Shown one piece after another: positions 24,462 to 33,584 of a stretch of DNA of 64,000 bases. This DNA is from Lichenicola sp965198655 (lineage in GTDB: Bacteria > Pseudomonadota > Alphaproteobacteria > Acetobacterales > Acetobacteraceae). Both the position numbers and the translations under genes were made by a program. The notes under the pieces were generated by a model. The model had not been told where the DNA came from, ran no database searches, and saw only the letters and a list, made by a program, of their open reading frames with translations. The stretch lies in the NCBI GenBank assembly GCA_965198655.1, contig OZ240668.1, positions 1,550,001 to 1,614,000 of the forward strand, read 5' to 3'. The first letter of the stretch is position 1, and each line of letters opens with the position of its first letter.

Positions 24462-24806
24462 TTATTTAGCCAGCCCGTCGGGCCTACCGCCTTCGACCGT
24501 GACCCACACCGCCCAGCGCGGACCAGTCTGGGCAGCATGCTCCAGCATGATTTCCTCGCTCGGATATGCGCCGGGTATCGGATGCATCTCCTCGATGCGG
24601 TCGACCACGCCGTCGATGAACGTCATGTCGATTGGAACCTGGTCCTCGTCGATGCTGCCCATGGCGCTCAGCCGATGATCACCGGCGATGAGCGCCCAGG
24701 TGGCTCCGTTCTCGTCGTCAGGTCCGCGCTCGACTCGGACGAGCGCACCCACCGCCGGTAGGTGGTCGGCCGGACAGTCTATGACGACTGGTCTGATTTC
24801 AGGCAC
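24462..24806 (-). CDS. Counter-oriented small protein between duplicated gene starts
   Basis: A 114-residue acidic protein. I prefer the GTG at 24806 because GGAGCG lies 7 bases upstream; the longer frame to 24845 runs into the coding start of the opposite gene. The fragment AVGALVRVERG suggests a small beta-barrel; the C-terminus has GPRWAVWVTVEGG. Function unknown. The CTCCGGAG palindrome here gives a ribosome site on both strands, so it serves this gene and the divergent 24829 gene. Confidence 0.5.
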   Translation of the reverse strand: MPEIRPVVIDCPADHLPAVGALVRVERGPDDENGATWALIAGDHRLSAMGSIDEDQVPIDMTFIDGVVDRIEEMHPIPGAYPSEEIMLEHAAQTGPRWAVWVTVEGGRPDGLAK

Positions 24807-24828
24807 TCGACCGCTCCGGAGATGACAC

Positions 24829-25473
24829 ATGGACGGTAGCCGCATTCAGAGCTTGGTCAACCGAGGCTACGCGCTCTCGGCGCAGCGCGTCGGCCTGCCT
24901 CATACGCAGTTTCGCCCCTCCGGCCCCGGCAACCCCCTCGCCGCCGCGAACCTCCTGGCCACGCTGTCCGCTGCGTTCAGCGTCGACAACTATCGCTTCG
25001 GGCGCCCGTCAGACTACGGCAAGCCGGAACACCAGGCGCTGGTCGACGGGTCGCAGCTTCTGGTCGGGGACTACCTCGTCGGCCCGGCAGGCACGTATTT
25101 CATTGCCGCCCTGGACCCCCTTGTCCCCATCCTGGCCATCTCCTGCAACACCATCCTTAATGTCCGCCACCCGGCCGCGCCCGCATCGACCGGACTCGTC
25201 GGCTACGGCGGCGACGTCGCCTCGGCTGAGACGGTGGTGATGACCGGGTGGCCGAGCAGCCTGCTCGAGGGGACCAAGGGTGAGAAACCCGATAGCGGTC
25301 TGCCCGGCGACGCACGAGCCGCCTGGTATCAGGTCCTGATGCCCGCCGCAGTCGGTGTCAGCATCCTTCCCTACGACATCCTGATTGATGCGGCCGCCCA
25401 CCGATACAAGGTCAGCTCGGCTGAGCTGACGTCCAAAGGTTGGCGGCTGACCGCGATGTATGCGGGGTCCTGA
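24829..25473 (+). CDS. Phage connector/neck protein, unknown function
   Basis: A 214-residue protein with GGAGATGACAC ahead of the ATG. The N-terminus (IQSLVNRGYALSAQRVG, then RPSGPGNPLAAANLLATLSAAFSVD) is conserved in the partial copy 540 bases upstream. The middle has strands typical of neck or tail-completion proteins. I recognise no family name. It is in the slot for a head-tail joining protein. Confidence 0.5.
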   Translation: MDGSRIQSLVNRGYALSAQRVGLPHTQFRPSGPGNPLAAANLLATLSAAFSVDNYRFGRPSDYGKPEHQALVDGSQLLVGDYLVGPAGTYFIAALDPLVPILAISCNTILNVRHPAAPASTGLVGYGGDVASAETVVMTGWPSSLLEGTKGEKPDSGLPGDARAAWYQVLMPAAVGVSILPYDILIDAAAHRYKVSSAELTSKGWRLTAMYAGS

Positions 25474-25488
25474 CCAGGAGAGAACGCC

Positions 25489-26307
25489 ATGGCGGACCTC
25501 AGCGATATCGAGGCTGCCCTGGCTGCTATGGCGAATGCCGCCGTCTATCCCGGCGGCCCGTCCACACCCAGCGCGCTCCCCGGTGGCGCGGCCGCCCGCA
25601 TCTACCGCGGTTGGCCCGATGCCGCCGCTCTGGATGCCGATATCGCCGCCGGAACCGTCAACGTCAGCGTGTTTTCGCTGCCGGGTCACAGCCGCACGAC
25701 CACCCGCTATCCGCGAGAGTGGCGCTTCATCGGCCGGGCGGCCCCGACCTTGACTGTGACGACCTCCGGCGCGACGGCCACCTTCGCCGGGACCGGCGGC
25801 TCCGGTCAGCTCGCAGGCATCCGTGCCAACGGAGCGGCCTACGCCGTGCAGGCGCCCGCAGCCGCCGCCGATGTCGCATCCGCCCTGGCCGCCGTCGTGC
25901 CAGGTGCGGTGGCAAGCGGCCCGACCGTCACCGTCCCGGCCGCCGCTGACTTCCTGGCGCGCGTCGAGGCTCCTGCCACCGTTCAGCGCGAGTTGCGCCG
26001 CCAGGTGCAGGGCGTCCGCCTCACCGTATGGGCCTCGACCCCTGCGATGCGGGACGCTGCGACTGCGCTGGTCGATGCGTCCTTTGTACCCATCGACTTC
26101 CTGCCGCTGCCGGATGGCACCGAAGCCTGGGTCCGCTACGGCGGGACGGCTGTGGATGACGTGCCGACCAAAGACAGCCTCTGGAAGCGGACGCTGAGCT
26201 TTCTGGTCGAATACGCCAGCGTCCAGACCGCTCAGGCACCCTGTGTGCTGTTCGGCGTCACCAACGTCTCGGCTGACCAAGCCGTATTCGAAACCCTGGT
26301 TTCGTAG
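25489..26307 (+). CDS. Neck/tail-completion protein, unknown function
   Basis: A 272-residue protein behind CAGGAGAG. The N-terminal part has ARIYRGWPDAAALDADIAAG; the middle has a Thr/Gly/Ala-rich beta domain (about residues 85-145); the C-terminus resembles tail-terminator proteins by position. No proven function. It precedes the sheath gene by 300 bases. Confidence 0.5.
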   Translation: MADLSDIEAALAAMANAAVYPGGPSTPSALPGGAAARIYRGWPDAAALDADIAAGTVNVSVFSLPGHSRTTTRYPREWRFIGRAAPTLTVTTSGATATFAGTGGSGQLAGIRANGAAYAVQAPAAAADVASALAAVVPGAVASGPTVTVPAAADFLARVEAPATVQRELRRQVQGVRLTVWASTPAMRDAATALVDASFVPIDFLPLPDGTEAWVRYGGTAVDDVPTKDSLWKRTLSFLVEYASVQTAQAPCVLFGVTNVSADQAVFETLVS

Positions 26308-26318
26308 GAGCATGCCCC

Positions 26319-26534
26319 ATGAGCATTTTCGTAACGCGGCCGTTTGCGGGTTACGCCAGGGGCGACGTCGTCACCGATGCCGAGACGGTGGTCTCAATCC
26401 TGGCAGGGCCGCACCGCGCGTCGGTGGTCCGCCTCCCGGAGCCGGTCGCCGCACCGGCTCCCGCGCCCACGGTGGCCGAAGCGGTCGCGGCCGGTGTCGT
26501 AGCCGCCGAGAAGGCGCTGCACCCCGCCGAGTAG
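26319..26534 (+). CDS. Small protein before the tail sheath
   Basis: A 71-residue protein. The N-terminal 40 residues look like a small beta domain (IFVTRPFAGYARGDVV) and the C-terminal tail is Ala/Pro/Val/Glu-rich. No family is recognised; small proteins in this slot are common in contractile-tail phages. Confidence 0.5.
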   Translation: MSIFVTRPFAGYARGDVVTDAETVVSILAGPHRASVVRLPEPVAAPAPAPTVAEAVAAGVVAAEKALHPAE

Positions 26535-26618
26535 CCCGGCGGCTCCGGCCGCTCCCGACATCCCCGAATTCACTTCGCCCTGGGCATGTCCCGGGGCGCT
26601 ACCCGTTGAGGTATCCCT

Positions 26619-28169
26619 ATGCCGATTTCGCAGTACGGCTCGCTGAACACGGCCGCCATCGTCGTGCCGGATCGCTACGTCCAAATCGTGCCGCCTGCTG
26701 CTCTGGCGCTGCCGGGAGCTCCGAGCAACACCTTGGGCGTCATCGGGTCCGCGTCCTGGGGGCCCGTGAACCAGCCGGTGGTCCTCGGCACGCCGGTCGA
26801 CTGCACCCGGGCGTTCGGGCCGCTGGCCGTGCGCAAGCACGACCTCGGCACCCACGTCGCGATCGCCGCCATGCAGGGAGCAAACTCGTTCCTGGGCGTT
26901 CGGGTGACCGACGGCACCGACACCGCCGCCAGCGCGACCGTCCCGGCGGCAGCCCTCTCTGCCTCGACCGCGTTCTTCGCGGCCCTGGCTCTCGCCATCA
27001 ACGCCGGTATCGGTGTCAACAGGGGCGCGAGCGCGCTGGTGAGCTTCAACGCTGCCACCGGAATCTTCGCCGCCCTCTACACCGGTAGCAACGGCAACAA
27101 CGTCGTCATCTCGGTAGGGCCCGGCTCGAAGACGGGCACCATGCGTGCCGTCGCGTCGCTCGGCGGTGGCACTCCGGAGGTCTACGACAATATCGTGGCC
27201 ACCGGCACCGTGCCGAGTGTCGCCAGCTTCTCGCTGGCCGGGGGCACCGACGGCGCCGCTGGTGTCACCGCGCAGATGCTGGTTGGCAATGATGGCGCTC
27301 AGCCCAGGACCGGCATGTATGCCCTGCGCGGAACGTCGGCTGCGGTGGCCGTGCTCGCGGATGCAGACGACAGCACCACGTGGTTGTCGCAGGCGACATT
27401 CGGCCTGTCCGAGGCCATCTATATGGTGATGACCGGGCCGAGCGGCGACACCATCGCCGACACGGTGTCCGTGAAGTCTGCCGCTGGCGTGGACAACTAT
27501 GCTGCGAAGCTGATGTTCGGCGACTGGCTCTACTGGTCGGATGCCACGAACGGCGTGACCCGCCTGGTGAGCCCGGCCGCCTTCGCCGCCGGTGAGCTAG
27601 CCGCGCTGGCACCGAACCAGAGCTCGCTGAACAAGCAGCTCGGCGGCATCATCGCTAGCCAGAGCTCCGGTTCCGGCGCAGGAGCGTACTCGACGGCTGA
27701 GCTGTCCGCGCTTATTGAGGCGGGCATCGATGTGATCTGCAACCCAGCGCCCGGCGGAGCCTACTGGGCCTGCCGCAGCGGACACAACACCTCGTCGGAC
27801 TCCACGCGCTACGGCGATCAGTACACCAGGATGTCTTTCTTCCTGGCTGACACCATCGACGCCGGGACCGGCATCTACGTCGGACAGCCGATTTCGTTGA
27901 CGCTGCTGCAGAACATCAGGTCCGCGTTGCTCGGCACGCTGTCGAACCTCCAGGGCCAGGGCCTCCTCGGCACCGTCGGGTCTAGCACGCTGCCATATTC
28001 GGTGGTCTGCGACGCCTCGAACAACCCGCAGGCACGCGAAGGCCTCGGCTACGTGCAGGCGGACGTCGGTGTCCAGCTCCAGGGAATCAACGAGAAGTTC
28101 CTGGTGAACTTGCAGGACGGCGCGACCGTCGTCATCGCGTCGGCGGCCTCGCAGTCCGTCGCCGCCTGA
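26619..28169 (+). CDS. Tail sheath protein
   Basis: A 516-residue protein. The N-terminal YVQIVPPAALALPGAPSNTLGVIGSASWGPVN fits the sheath start, where an inserted loop makes a handle; the middle repeats Gly/Ser/Thr-rich strands; the C-terminal domain (GYVQADVGVQLQGINEKFLVNLQDG) is the conserved contractile core. It forms the contractile outer tube. Position before the tube gene confirms it. The presence of a sheath makes this phage a myovirus. Confidence 0.85.
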   Translation: MPISQYGSLNTAAIVVPDRYVQIVPPAALALPGAPSNTLGVIGSASWGPVNQPVVLGTPVDCTRAFGPLAVRKHDLGTHVAIAAMQGANSFLGVRVTDGTDTAASATVPAAALSASTAFFAALALAINAGIGVNRGASALVSFNAATGIFAALYTGSNGNNVVISVGPGSKTGTMRAVASLGGGTPEVYDNIVATGTVPSVASFSLAGGTDGAAGVTAQMLVGNDGAQPRTGMYALRGTSAAVAVLADADDSTTWLSQATFGLSEAIYMVMTGPSGDTIADTVSVKSAAGVDNYAAKLMFGDWLYWSDATNGVTRLVSPAAFAAGELAALAPNQSSLNKQLGGIIASQSSGSGAGAYSTAELSALIEAGIDVICNPAPGGAYWACRSGHNTSSDSTRYGDQYTRMSFFLADTIDAGTGIYVGQPISLTLLQNIRSALLGTLSNLQGQGLLGTVGSSTLPYSVVCDASNNPQAREGLGYVQADVGVQLQGINEKFLVNLQDGATVVIASAASQSVAA

Positions 28170-28240
28170 CCGGCGCACCTCACGAACATCAGACAACCTG
28201 GGGCGCTTCGGCGCCCTTTTCATGAGGAGCGCCGCACATC

Positions 28241-28675
28241 ATGGCATCCACTTCGAAGTTCTCGCTCGGCAAGGACATCCAGGCCGTCGTCAACGGGCCC
28301 TTCGGCCTCATCGACCTCGGCAACGTCATCTCGTTCGAGAGCAAGCCCAAGTACAAGGCGACCACGTCGGCAGTGCTCGACGGCCCCGGCATCCGGATCT
28401 CCGAGCCGGACGGTCACGACGTCACCATCACCGTCGACCGCACGAACCGGGCCATCGACGACCTGGTGGCGGCCGTCGAGGCAAACTACTGGGCGGCAGG
28501 CGGCACCATCACGCTGGGCACGGCCTACCGCTATGTGACCGAGCGCGATGGCACCCAGACGGCGCACGAGTTCATCGACTGCGACTTCCAGTTCGACCTC
28601 GGAAGCTGGAAGAGCGAGAGCACGGTGCCGCTGAAGATCTCGTTCTACGCGCGCTTCATGCGGACGGTGGGCTAA
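28241..28675 (+). CDS. Tail tube protein
   Basis: A 144-residue protein directly after the sheath, with GAGGAG ahead of the ATG. Beta-rich, with the fragment VTITVDRTNRAIDDLVAAVEANYW in the middle; size and context fit the tail tube that stacks into the DNA conduit. A short unpaired spacer precedes it. Confidence 0.8.
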   Translation: MASTSKFSLGKDIQAVVNGPFGLIDLGNVISFESKPKYKATTSAVLDGPGIRISEPDGHDVTITVDRTNRAIDDLVAAVEANYWAAGGTITLGTAYRYVTERDGTQTAHEFIDCDFQFDLGSWKSESTVPLKISFYARFMRTVG

Positions 28676-28678
28676 ACC

Positions 28679-29083
28679 ATGTCGGAGGCCATGACCCCTA
28701 CGCAGTCCGTCGTCTCCGCAGCCGCGCAGACCGAGGACATCCAGGACCTGCGCGGACGCACGCTGCGCATCCGCAACCTCAACATCTTGGACCAGACGCG
28801 CCTGCTGCGCGCCATCGGCGGCGAGCAGTCCGGCAACCAGGTCTACGTCCGCATCGTGCAGGCGGCAGCCGCGGTGTCGCACATCGACGGCCGTCCGCTT
28901 CCAGCGGTGACCAACGAGCGGCAGATCGACGCCCGCCTCGAGCTCCTCGGCGACGAAGGTATGCTCGCGGTCAGTCTGCACCAGCAGGCCAAAGTCGCCG
29001 AACTGGAGGCTAAGGCCCATGCGATGCTCGAGGCCGAGGAAGCAGGCGAGGGCGCGGAGGCTTCCACCGACCCTTTGGTCTGA
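28679..29083 (+). CDS. Tail assembly chaperone, upstream frame (gpG-like)
   Basis: A 134-residue protein between tube and tape measure, the standard chaperone slot. It begins with a polar segment, then TLRIRNLNILDQTRLLRAIGG, then a helical acidic C-terminus. Its last codons are CCT TTG GTC TGA preceded by C, giving the heptamer CCCTTTG. A ribosome slipping back one base reads on to 29274. The short form and the fusion normally coat the tape measure protein in a fixed ratio. Confidence 0.8.
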   Translation: MSEAMTPTQSVVSAAAQTEDIQDLRGRTLRIRNLNILDQTRLLRAIGGEQSGNQVYVRIVQAAAAVSHIDGRPLPAVTNERQIDARLELLGDEGMLAVSLHQQAKVAELEAKAHAMLEAEEAGEGAEASTDPLV

Positions 29084-29274
29084 TCCGCGAGCTGGCGACG
29101 GACCCCGACATCCGCGACTGCCTCTACCTGGTGAGCAAGGGCGTGCCGTTCGACGTCGCGTTCAGCCTTGACGACGTCGACCGCCGGGCCTGGACGATCC
29201 ACTTCGGCGAGATCGCGGGCTCGACCTTCGACTGGGGCACGCAGAGCTGGAAGGGGCCGGGTGATGAGCATTAA
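28679..29274 (+). CDS. Tail assembly chaperone fusion made by -1 frameshift (gpGT-like)
   Basis: After slippage at 29071-29077 the frame continues GLIRELATDPDIRDCLYLVS, then FDVAFSLDDVDRRAWTIHFGEIAG, and ends at TAA 29272-29274, ten bases into the next gene. This second domain has no start codon or ribosome site of its own and fills what would be a gap, which supports production as a fusion. The protein would be about 197 residues. Compare lambda gpGT. Confidence 0.7.
29071..29077 (+). promoter_or_regulatory. Slippery heptamer for programmed -1 frameshift
   Basis: CCCTTTG sits in phase as C CCT TTG, the X-XXY-YYZ form, with the zero-frame stop TGA four bases on (29081-29083). The move is from the 28679 frame to the -1 frame that stays open to 29274. 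No pseudoknot was worked out by eye. Confidence 0.7.
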
Positions 29275-29752
29275 GATGTCCCTGACCGGCTTCGCAGCTT
29301 TTCTGGCCGCCGCCACGCTGCGCGTCGAGGAGGAGCAGCGCCAGGCGCTGGAGCGCGCCGCCCAGGTGGTCGAAGCCGAAGCTAAGCGGTCGCTCGGGCA
29401 CTACCAGGAGGCCGCCGGTCCGTTCGCGGGCTGGGCGGCGCTGGCCGAGGCAACCCGGGACGACCGTGTCCACCACGGCTACCCCGAGGACGAGCCGCTG
29501 CTGCGCGACGGCACCTTGCGCGACAGCATCGGCCATGCGGTCGATGGCGACGAGGCGGTGGTCGGCTCCAACGACCCGGTCGCGGAGTATCAGGAGCTTG
29601 GAACGGACCGAATTCCTCCGAGGAGCTTCCTGGGTGGCGCGGCCGTCCGCAAGGGCGAGGAAGTCGCGCGAATCGTCGGGCGCGGCGTCACCTCGGCTCT
29701 CGTCGGTGGCGGCGTCCACGAAGGCCGGATGGAAATCCCCGGCGAAGAATAG
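29264..29752 (+). CDS. Minor tail/tail-completion protein (HK97 gp10-like)
   Basis: A 162-residue protein with AAGGGG before the ATG. The N-terminal helix carries LRVEEEQRQALERAAQVVEAEAKR, followed by LLRDGTLRDSIGH and, near the end, YQELGTDRIPPRSFLGGA, the pattern of gp10-like/virion morphogenesis proteins. In contractile-tail phages such proteins cap or complete the tail. It overlaps the chaperone fusion by 11 bases. Confidence 0.65.
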   Translation: MSIKMSLTGFAAFLAAATLRVEEEQRQALERAAQVVEAEAKRSLGHYQEAAGPFAGWAALAEATRDDRVHHGYPEDEPLLRDGTLRDSIGHAVDGDEAVVGSNDPVAEYQELGTDRIPPRSFLGGAAVRKGEEVARIVGRGVTSALVGGGVHEGRMEIPGEE

Positions 29753-29761
29753 GGGGCGGCC

Positions 29762-31735
29762 ATGCTCGAGGTCTTCAAGATCGGCGTCGAGATCGCCGCC
29801 CACAACAACGTATCCTCCGTCCTGGGCATAATCTCCCGCGACGTGATGGGCCTGCACGGCAAGGTCGGTGAGACCGAGGCCGCCATCAAGAGGCTCGGCC
29901 TCGCCATGGCCAGCATCGGCGGCATCATGGGCGGTGCCGCCATCATCGGTGGCTTGGTCAAGGTGGCCGAGCACGGACGCGACTTGGTCCACCAGCAGTC
30001 CCTTATTGCCCAAGGCGGCCGCTCGCAGGCCGAGATCGCCCGCATGACGGCCGCCGCCTGGAAGACCACCGGCGATGTCATCGGCACCGGGGTCGTCCAC
30101 AACCTGGCGCTGGCGGCCGACCTGGGCAACGTGCTCGGCGATACGACCAAGGGCATCGCGGCGATGCCAGCCATGGCCAAGGTCGGCGTCGTGCTGGCCG
30201 GGTTCAGCGAGGGACACAAGGTCGACGAGCACGTCGAGCGGGATTTCGCCCGCTTCCTCGAGCTGCGCGGCTCTCTGGTCAACGAAAAGACGGGTCAAAT
30301 CGACCCGGCACGCCTCGAGCAGCAGGCCCGCATGGGCGAGGCGATCGTCGCCGGTCTCCGCGGGCAGGTAGACCCGCAGAAGCTCCTGATGTTCCAGTCT
30401 CAGGGCGGTGGTGCGGCTGCGGCGCTCAGCGACACTGGCCTCATCAACATGATTCCGCTCATCCAGGCGTTCGGCCGGGGCGACAAGGTCGGCACGATGT
30501 TGTCGTCGTTCGAGCAGCAGCTCCTGGGCGGCGGCCGGAACGTCACCGAAATCACGGCCCACCACTTCGAGCAGCTCGGCCTGCTCAAGAAGGGTCACTG
30601 GAAGCAGGTCAAGGGCGGCGGGATCCAGATGGATTCCGACGCCTGGGTCGACGAGAAGGGCATGCTGAGCGACACCGCCGGGTGGGTCTGGAACCGGCTG
30701 ATGCCCGCACTCGTGAAGAGCGGCGTCGACGTGCACGACCCCGGCGCGGTCCAGAAAGCCGTATCCGACCTGCACCTGCGCAGCACTGTCAGCCGCATGC
30801 TGGTCGAGCTCATCCGCAACGAGCTCCCGTTCACCAAGGACGCAGCCCGAGTCCAGCAGGCGCGCGGCACCGACCAGTATGCTGTGGCCGCAGCCACCGA
30901 CCCTGACCTGAAGATCCGCGCCTTCACCGAGGCGTGGCAGAACCTGATGAAAGCGCTGGGCGCTCCGCTGGTCACCGGCGGCACAGACCTGCTGCTGAAG
31001 TTGGCGGGCGCGGTCAACCGGCTGGCTCAGATGGCGGCAGCTCACCCTCAGCTCGTATTCCAGCTTGAGATGCTGGCCGCTGGGCTCGGCGCGCTCATGG
31101 TGCTGGGCGGCGCGATCGGCATCATGACCCTCGCTCTGAACCCGTTCACACGGACATTCTCTGCGCTGCTACGGCTGTTCGTCGGCGGCGAAGGCGCGAT
31201 GGCGGCCTCCAACATGGGGGCGCTGGCCATGGGCATCAGCCGCCTGTGCGGCACGCTGCTCCGGCTGGGCGGAATCCTCAGCGGTCCGCTGGCCTTCGCC
31301 ATGGCGATGTCTCCTACGACCATCGACCCCAACGGGACCGAGCGGAAGTCTATCGACGCCCATCGCGCCATGTCGGCCGAGCAGCAGAAGGCCGCTCTCG
31401 ATCCGACGAAGTGGCATGCCCCGGCCGGGCACGAGACCTGGCTGGATCGGCACTCTGGCCTGAAGGGGTTCCTCGAGCGCAACGGCATCCTGAGCGACGA
31501 CGCCACAGGCTATGGCGGCCAGTCGCGGACCTCGTTCGCGCCACCGAATGCCGCGCCGTCGTCCGCTCCGCTTGCGGTTCACGTGGTCGGCGGGCAGGTC
31601 GCCGTCAGCAATGGACGCGACCTGACACGCGGGGTGACCTCGATGCAGGCGCGTGCCGCCAGCGGGCCAAGCACTGGCGCCACCGGCTTCGACAGCCGCA
31701 CCTCGCCGCTGCAACCTGGTGCCGGAGGACTCTGA
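29762..31735 (+). CDS. Tail tape measure protein
   Basis: A 657-residue protein. Long helical stretches with a hydrophobic Gly/Ala/Ile segment (about residues 40-70), a second hydrophobic region at about 430-490 and a soluble C-terminus fit a tape measure that sets tail length and carries membrane-spanning parts. It follows the chaperone pair, as expected. It is short for a long tail, suggesting a tail of modest length. Confidence 0.8.
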   Translation: MLEVFKIGVEIAAHNNVSSVLGIISRDVMGLHGKVGETEAAIKRLGLAMASIGGIMGGAAIIGGLVKVAEHGRDLVHQQSLIAQGGRSQAEIARMTAAAWKTTGDVIGTGVVHNLALAADLGNVLGDTTKGIAAMPAMAKVGVVLAGFSEGHKVDEHVERDFARFLELRGSLVNEKTGQIDPARLEQQARMGEAIVAGLRGQVDPQKLLMFQSQGGGAAAALSDTGLINMIPLIQAFGRGDKVGTMLSSFEQQLLGGGRNVTEITAHHFEQLGLLKKGHWKQVKGGGIQMDSDAWVDEKGMLSDTAGWVWNRLMPALVKSGVDVHDPGAVQKAVSDLHLRSTVSRMLVELIRNELPFTKDAARVQQARGTDQYAVAAATDPDLKIRAFTEAWQNLMKALGAPLVTGGTDLLLKLAGAVNRLAQMAAAHPQLVFQLEMLAAGLGALMVLGGAIGIMTLALNPFTRTFSALLRLFVGGEGAMAASNMGALAMGISRLCGTLLRLGGILSGPLAFAMAMSPTTIDPNGTERKSIDAHRAMSAEQQKAALDPTKWHAPAGHETWLDRHSGLKGFLERNGILSDDATGYGGQSRTSFAPPNAAPSSAPLAVHVVGGQVAVSNGRDLTRGVTSMQARAASGPSTGATGFDSRTSPLQPGAGGL

Positions 31736-32529
31736 TGTCAGGCACGCTTTCCCGCAGCCTCGGCTTGCTTGCCGATGTCGAGTCCCTCCTATCCGGCCCC
31801 GCTGTCACCATCGGCGGCGTCGGCCTGACCGGGCTCGAGGTCCCGGCGCGCATGCCCTGGGGTGGCGACCAGCGTGTCGTGGTCCACAAGATGCCCGGTG
31901 GCGGGAGAGTGGTCGACAGCCTGGGTCGCGACGACAGAGACATCGAGTGGAGCGGATACTTCACCGGCTCCGACGCCGTGTCGCGCGCCATGCAGCTCGA
32001 TGCCATCCGTACCGCTGGTGCACAGGTCACCCTGACGTGGAGCACCTTCCGGCGGACCGTAGTCCTCAAGACGTTCGACTGCGATTACGGGTCGTCCGGG
32101 TCGCTGCTGCCCTACCGCATCGTCTGTGTCGTTGTCACAGTTGGCCCCTCGACCGCCACGCCGACCCTCCTGTCCTCGGTCGCCAGCGACATCTCCAGCA
32201 CTCTGGGCCTGTCGTCGCTCGCCCCCGCCGTCACCTCGGCCGCCACCACCGCTCAGGCCGCGCTTCCGGTCGGAGCCGTCCTCACCGGCGGAAGCCCGGC
32301 GTTCATCGGCCTGTCGTCTGCGGTCGGTTCGGCATCGACAGCCGCATCGGCCGCCTCGACCGCAGCGGACGCCCAGCTTGCCGGGGTCGCTGCTGCGGGG
32401 ACCTCGGCCGGGACGACGTTCGGTGGTCTCGGCAACCTGACCATCGCCTCGGCCGCTGCCGACAGCCAGGCCGCCGCGACGCAGGCGAGCGCGTTCCTGG
32501 GGCGGGCCGTTCAGAATTTGGCATCTTAA
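31735..32529 (+). CDS. DNA circularization/tail hub protein N-like (Mu gpN type)
   Basis: A 264-residue protein whose ATG overlaps the tape measure stop (TGATG). The N-terminal domain contains VPARMPWGGDQRVVVHKMPGG and WSGYFTGSDAVSRAMQLDAI, features of the Mu gpN family N-terminus. The C-terminal 100 residues are Ala/Ser/Thr-rich with low complexity. The family name dates from a circularization report, but in Mu-like tails it is a baseplate hub component. Confidence 0.7.
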   Translation: MSGTLSRSLGLLADVESLLSGPAVTIGGVGLTGLEVPARMPWGGDQRVVVHKMPGGGRVVDSLGRDDRDIEWSGYFTGSDAVSRAMQLDAIRTAGAQVTLTWSTFRRTVVLKTFDCDYGSSGSLLPYRIVCVVVTVGPSTATPTLLSSVASDISSTLGLSSLAPAVTSAATTAQAALPVGAVLTGGSPAFIGLSSAVGSASTAASAASTAADAQLAGVAAAGTSAGTTFGGLGNLTIASAAADSQAAATQASAFLGRAVQNLAS

Positions 32530-32599
32530 ATTGTAGACACGCCGTTTCGGCTATGGAATCGTCTGGTCGCTGTCCACACGACGAGGGGCGGGACCCAAC

Positions 32600-33196
32600 G
32601 TGACTGCTGCCAGATATCAAGTCGCCGACGAGCCCACCGGCACCACCGAGTTCCGGGTCAGTCCCGCCTCGGCGCCCCTGCCTATCTTCAACCTTCTGGC
32701 CTCGTCGCCCTTCTTGATATTTGGCTTGATTGCGTTGCCCAATCACTTCATCGGCGGCGTGCTTATTCTTTTGATACCCGGCCTCTTCTACTGGTGGGTG
32801 TGGAGGAAAAACAGCAGGCTGCGTAGCCCTATGCATTTCTGCGTAGGCAGGAACGGAATTATTATTGGAGACAGCACGATACCGGCGGCTCAGATTCACC
32901 GACTCATCCTTCGGAATCATGTTACCGAACAAGAAGTAGCGCCAGAAGTTGGAATGAACCCAACCGTTATCGTCGGCACCCCAGGGGCGGTGCTGCATGC
33001 AAGTATCGGATACGGCCTGGCCAACATGGGCGCCAGCGCTGGCCGAGCTTGGCATCAGAAACGAGCAAAGGTGTCCTGGCGCTTGGATGCTGAAGTCTCC
33101 GGACGCGCCACGACGCTCGGCTGCGGCATGGACGAGGTAACGGCATACGGCCTGCTTCAAGATGCTACGAACAGGCTCAGGTCGACCGCTGCCTGA
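32600..33196 (+). CDS. Cargo membrane protein in the tail operon
   Basis: A 198-residue protein from a GTG. Two hydrophobic segments (about residues 28-48 and 50-70) make a membrane hairpin, followed by a soluble C-terminal domain with a PH-like strand pattern (FCVGRNGIIIGDSTIPAAQIHRLIL). It is less GC-rich than the tail genes on both sides and has no tail-protein match. Likely a moron expressed from the prophage; superinfection exclusion is a guess. Confidence 0.55.
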   Translation: MTAARYQVADEPTGTTEFRVSPASAPLPIFNLLASSPFLIFGLIALPNHFIGGVLILLIPGLFYWWVWRKNSRLRSPMHFCVGRNGIIIGDSTIPAAQIHRLILRNHVTEQEVAPEVGMNPTVIVGTPGAVLHASIGYGLANMGASAGRAWHQKRAKVSWRLDAEVSGRATTLGCGMDEVTAYGLLQDATNRLRSTAA

Positions 33197-33392
33197 CGAA
33201 CCTGCGGTGAAGTGGCCGGGACAACTCAAGCTGTCCGACAGCTTACAGACCGTCCTCATTCGTCGCGCGGCAAAAACGCCTCCAGGGCTCCGTGGCAGGC
33301 GAGGACGGCTTCGGAAGAGTTTCGGTAGGCCCACTTCATTATCGGGGCTCAGCGGGCCGTTTGCGGCGGTCCGATTTTGACAGGAGTCCGAA

Positions 33393-33584
33393 TTGGCAAA
33401 GCAGGTGGCGGTTTCTGCGGCGGACGGCGACCTGTTCTGGGTCGCCTCACGCGAATATGGGGACGCCACCGCTTGGCTGGCGATTGCGCAGGCGAACGGG
33501 CTGACGACGGCGGACCTCCCGGCGGGGCTTACGACGTTGGTGGTGCCGGACTGGTCGGCGAGCTTCTCGGGGTGGGTGCCGTGA
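33393..33584 (+). CDS. Tail protein X-like/LysM-like protein
   Basis: A 63-residue protein from a TTG with AGGAG ahead. The fragment DLFWVASREYGDATAWLAIAQ followed by NGLTTADLPAG is the short LysM-like pattern of P2 gpX. It helps join the tail and hub. The 196 bases before it hold a perfect 7-bp hairpin (AAGCTGT/ACAGCTT at 33228-33244) and nothing else I recognise. Confidence 0.65.
   Translation: MAKQVAVSAADGDLFWVASREYGDATAWLAIAQANGLTTADLPAGLTTLVVPDWSASFSGWVP

Noticed and set aside
29162..31045. A 627-codon minus-strand frame over the tape measure gene
   Set aside because: It is a high-GC shadow: no ribosome site, no motif, and the plus strand has a complete tape measure gene in the right place.
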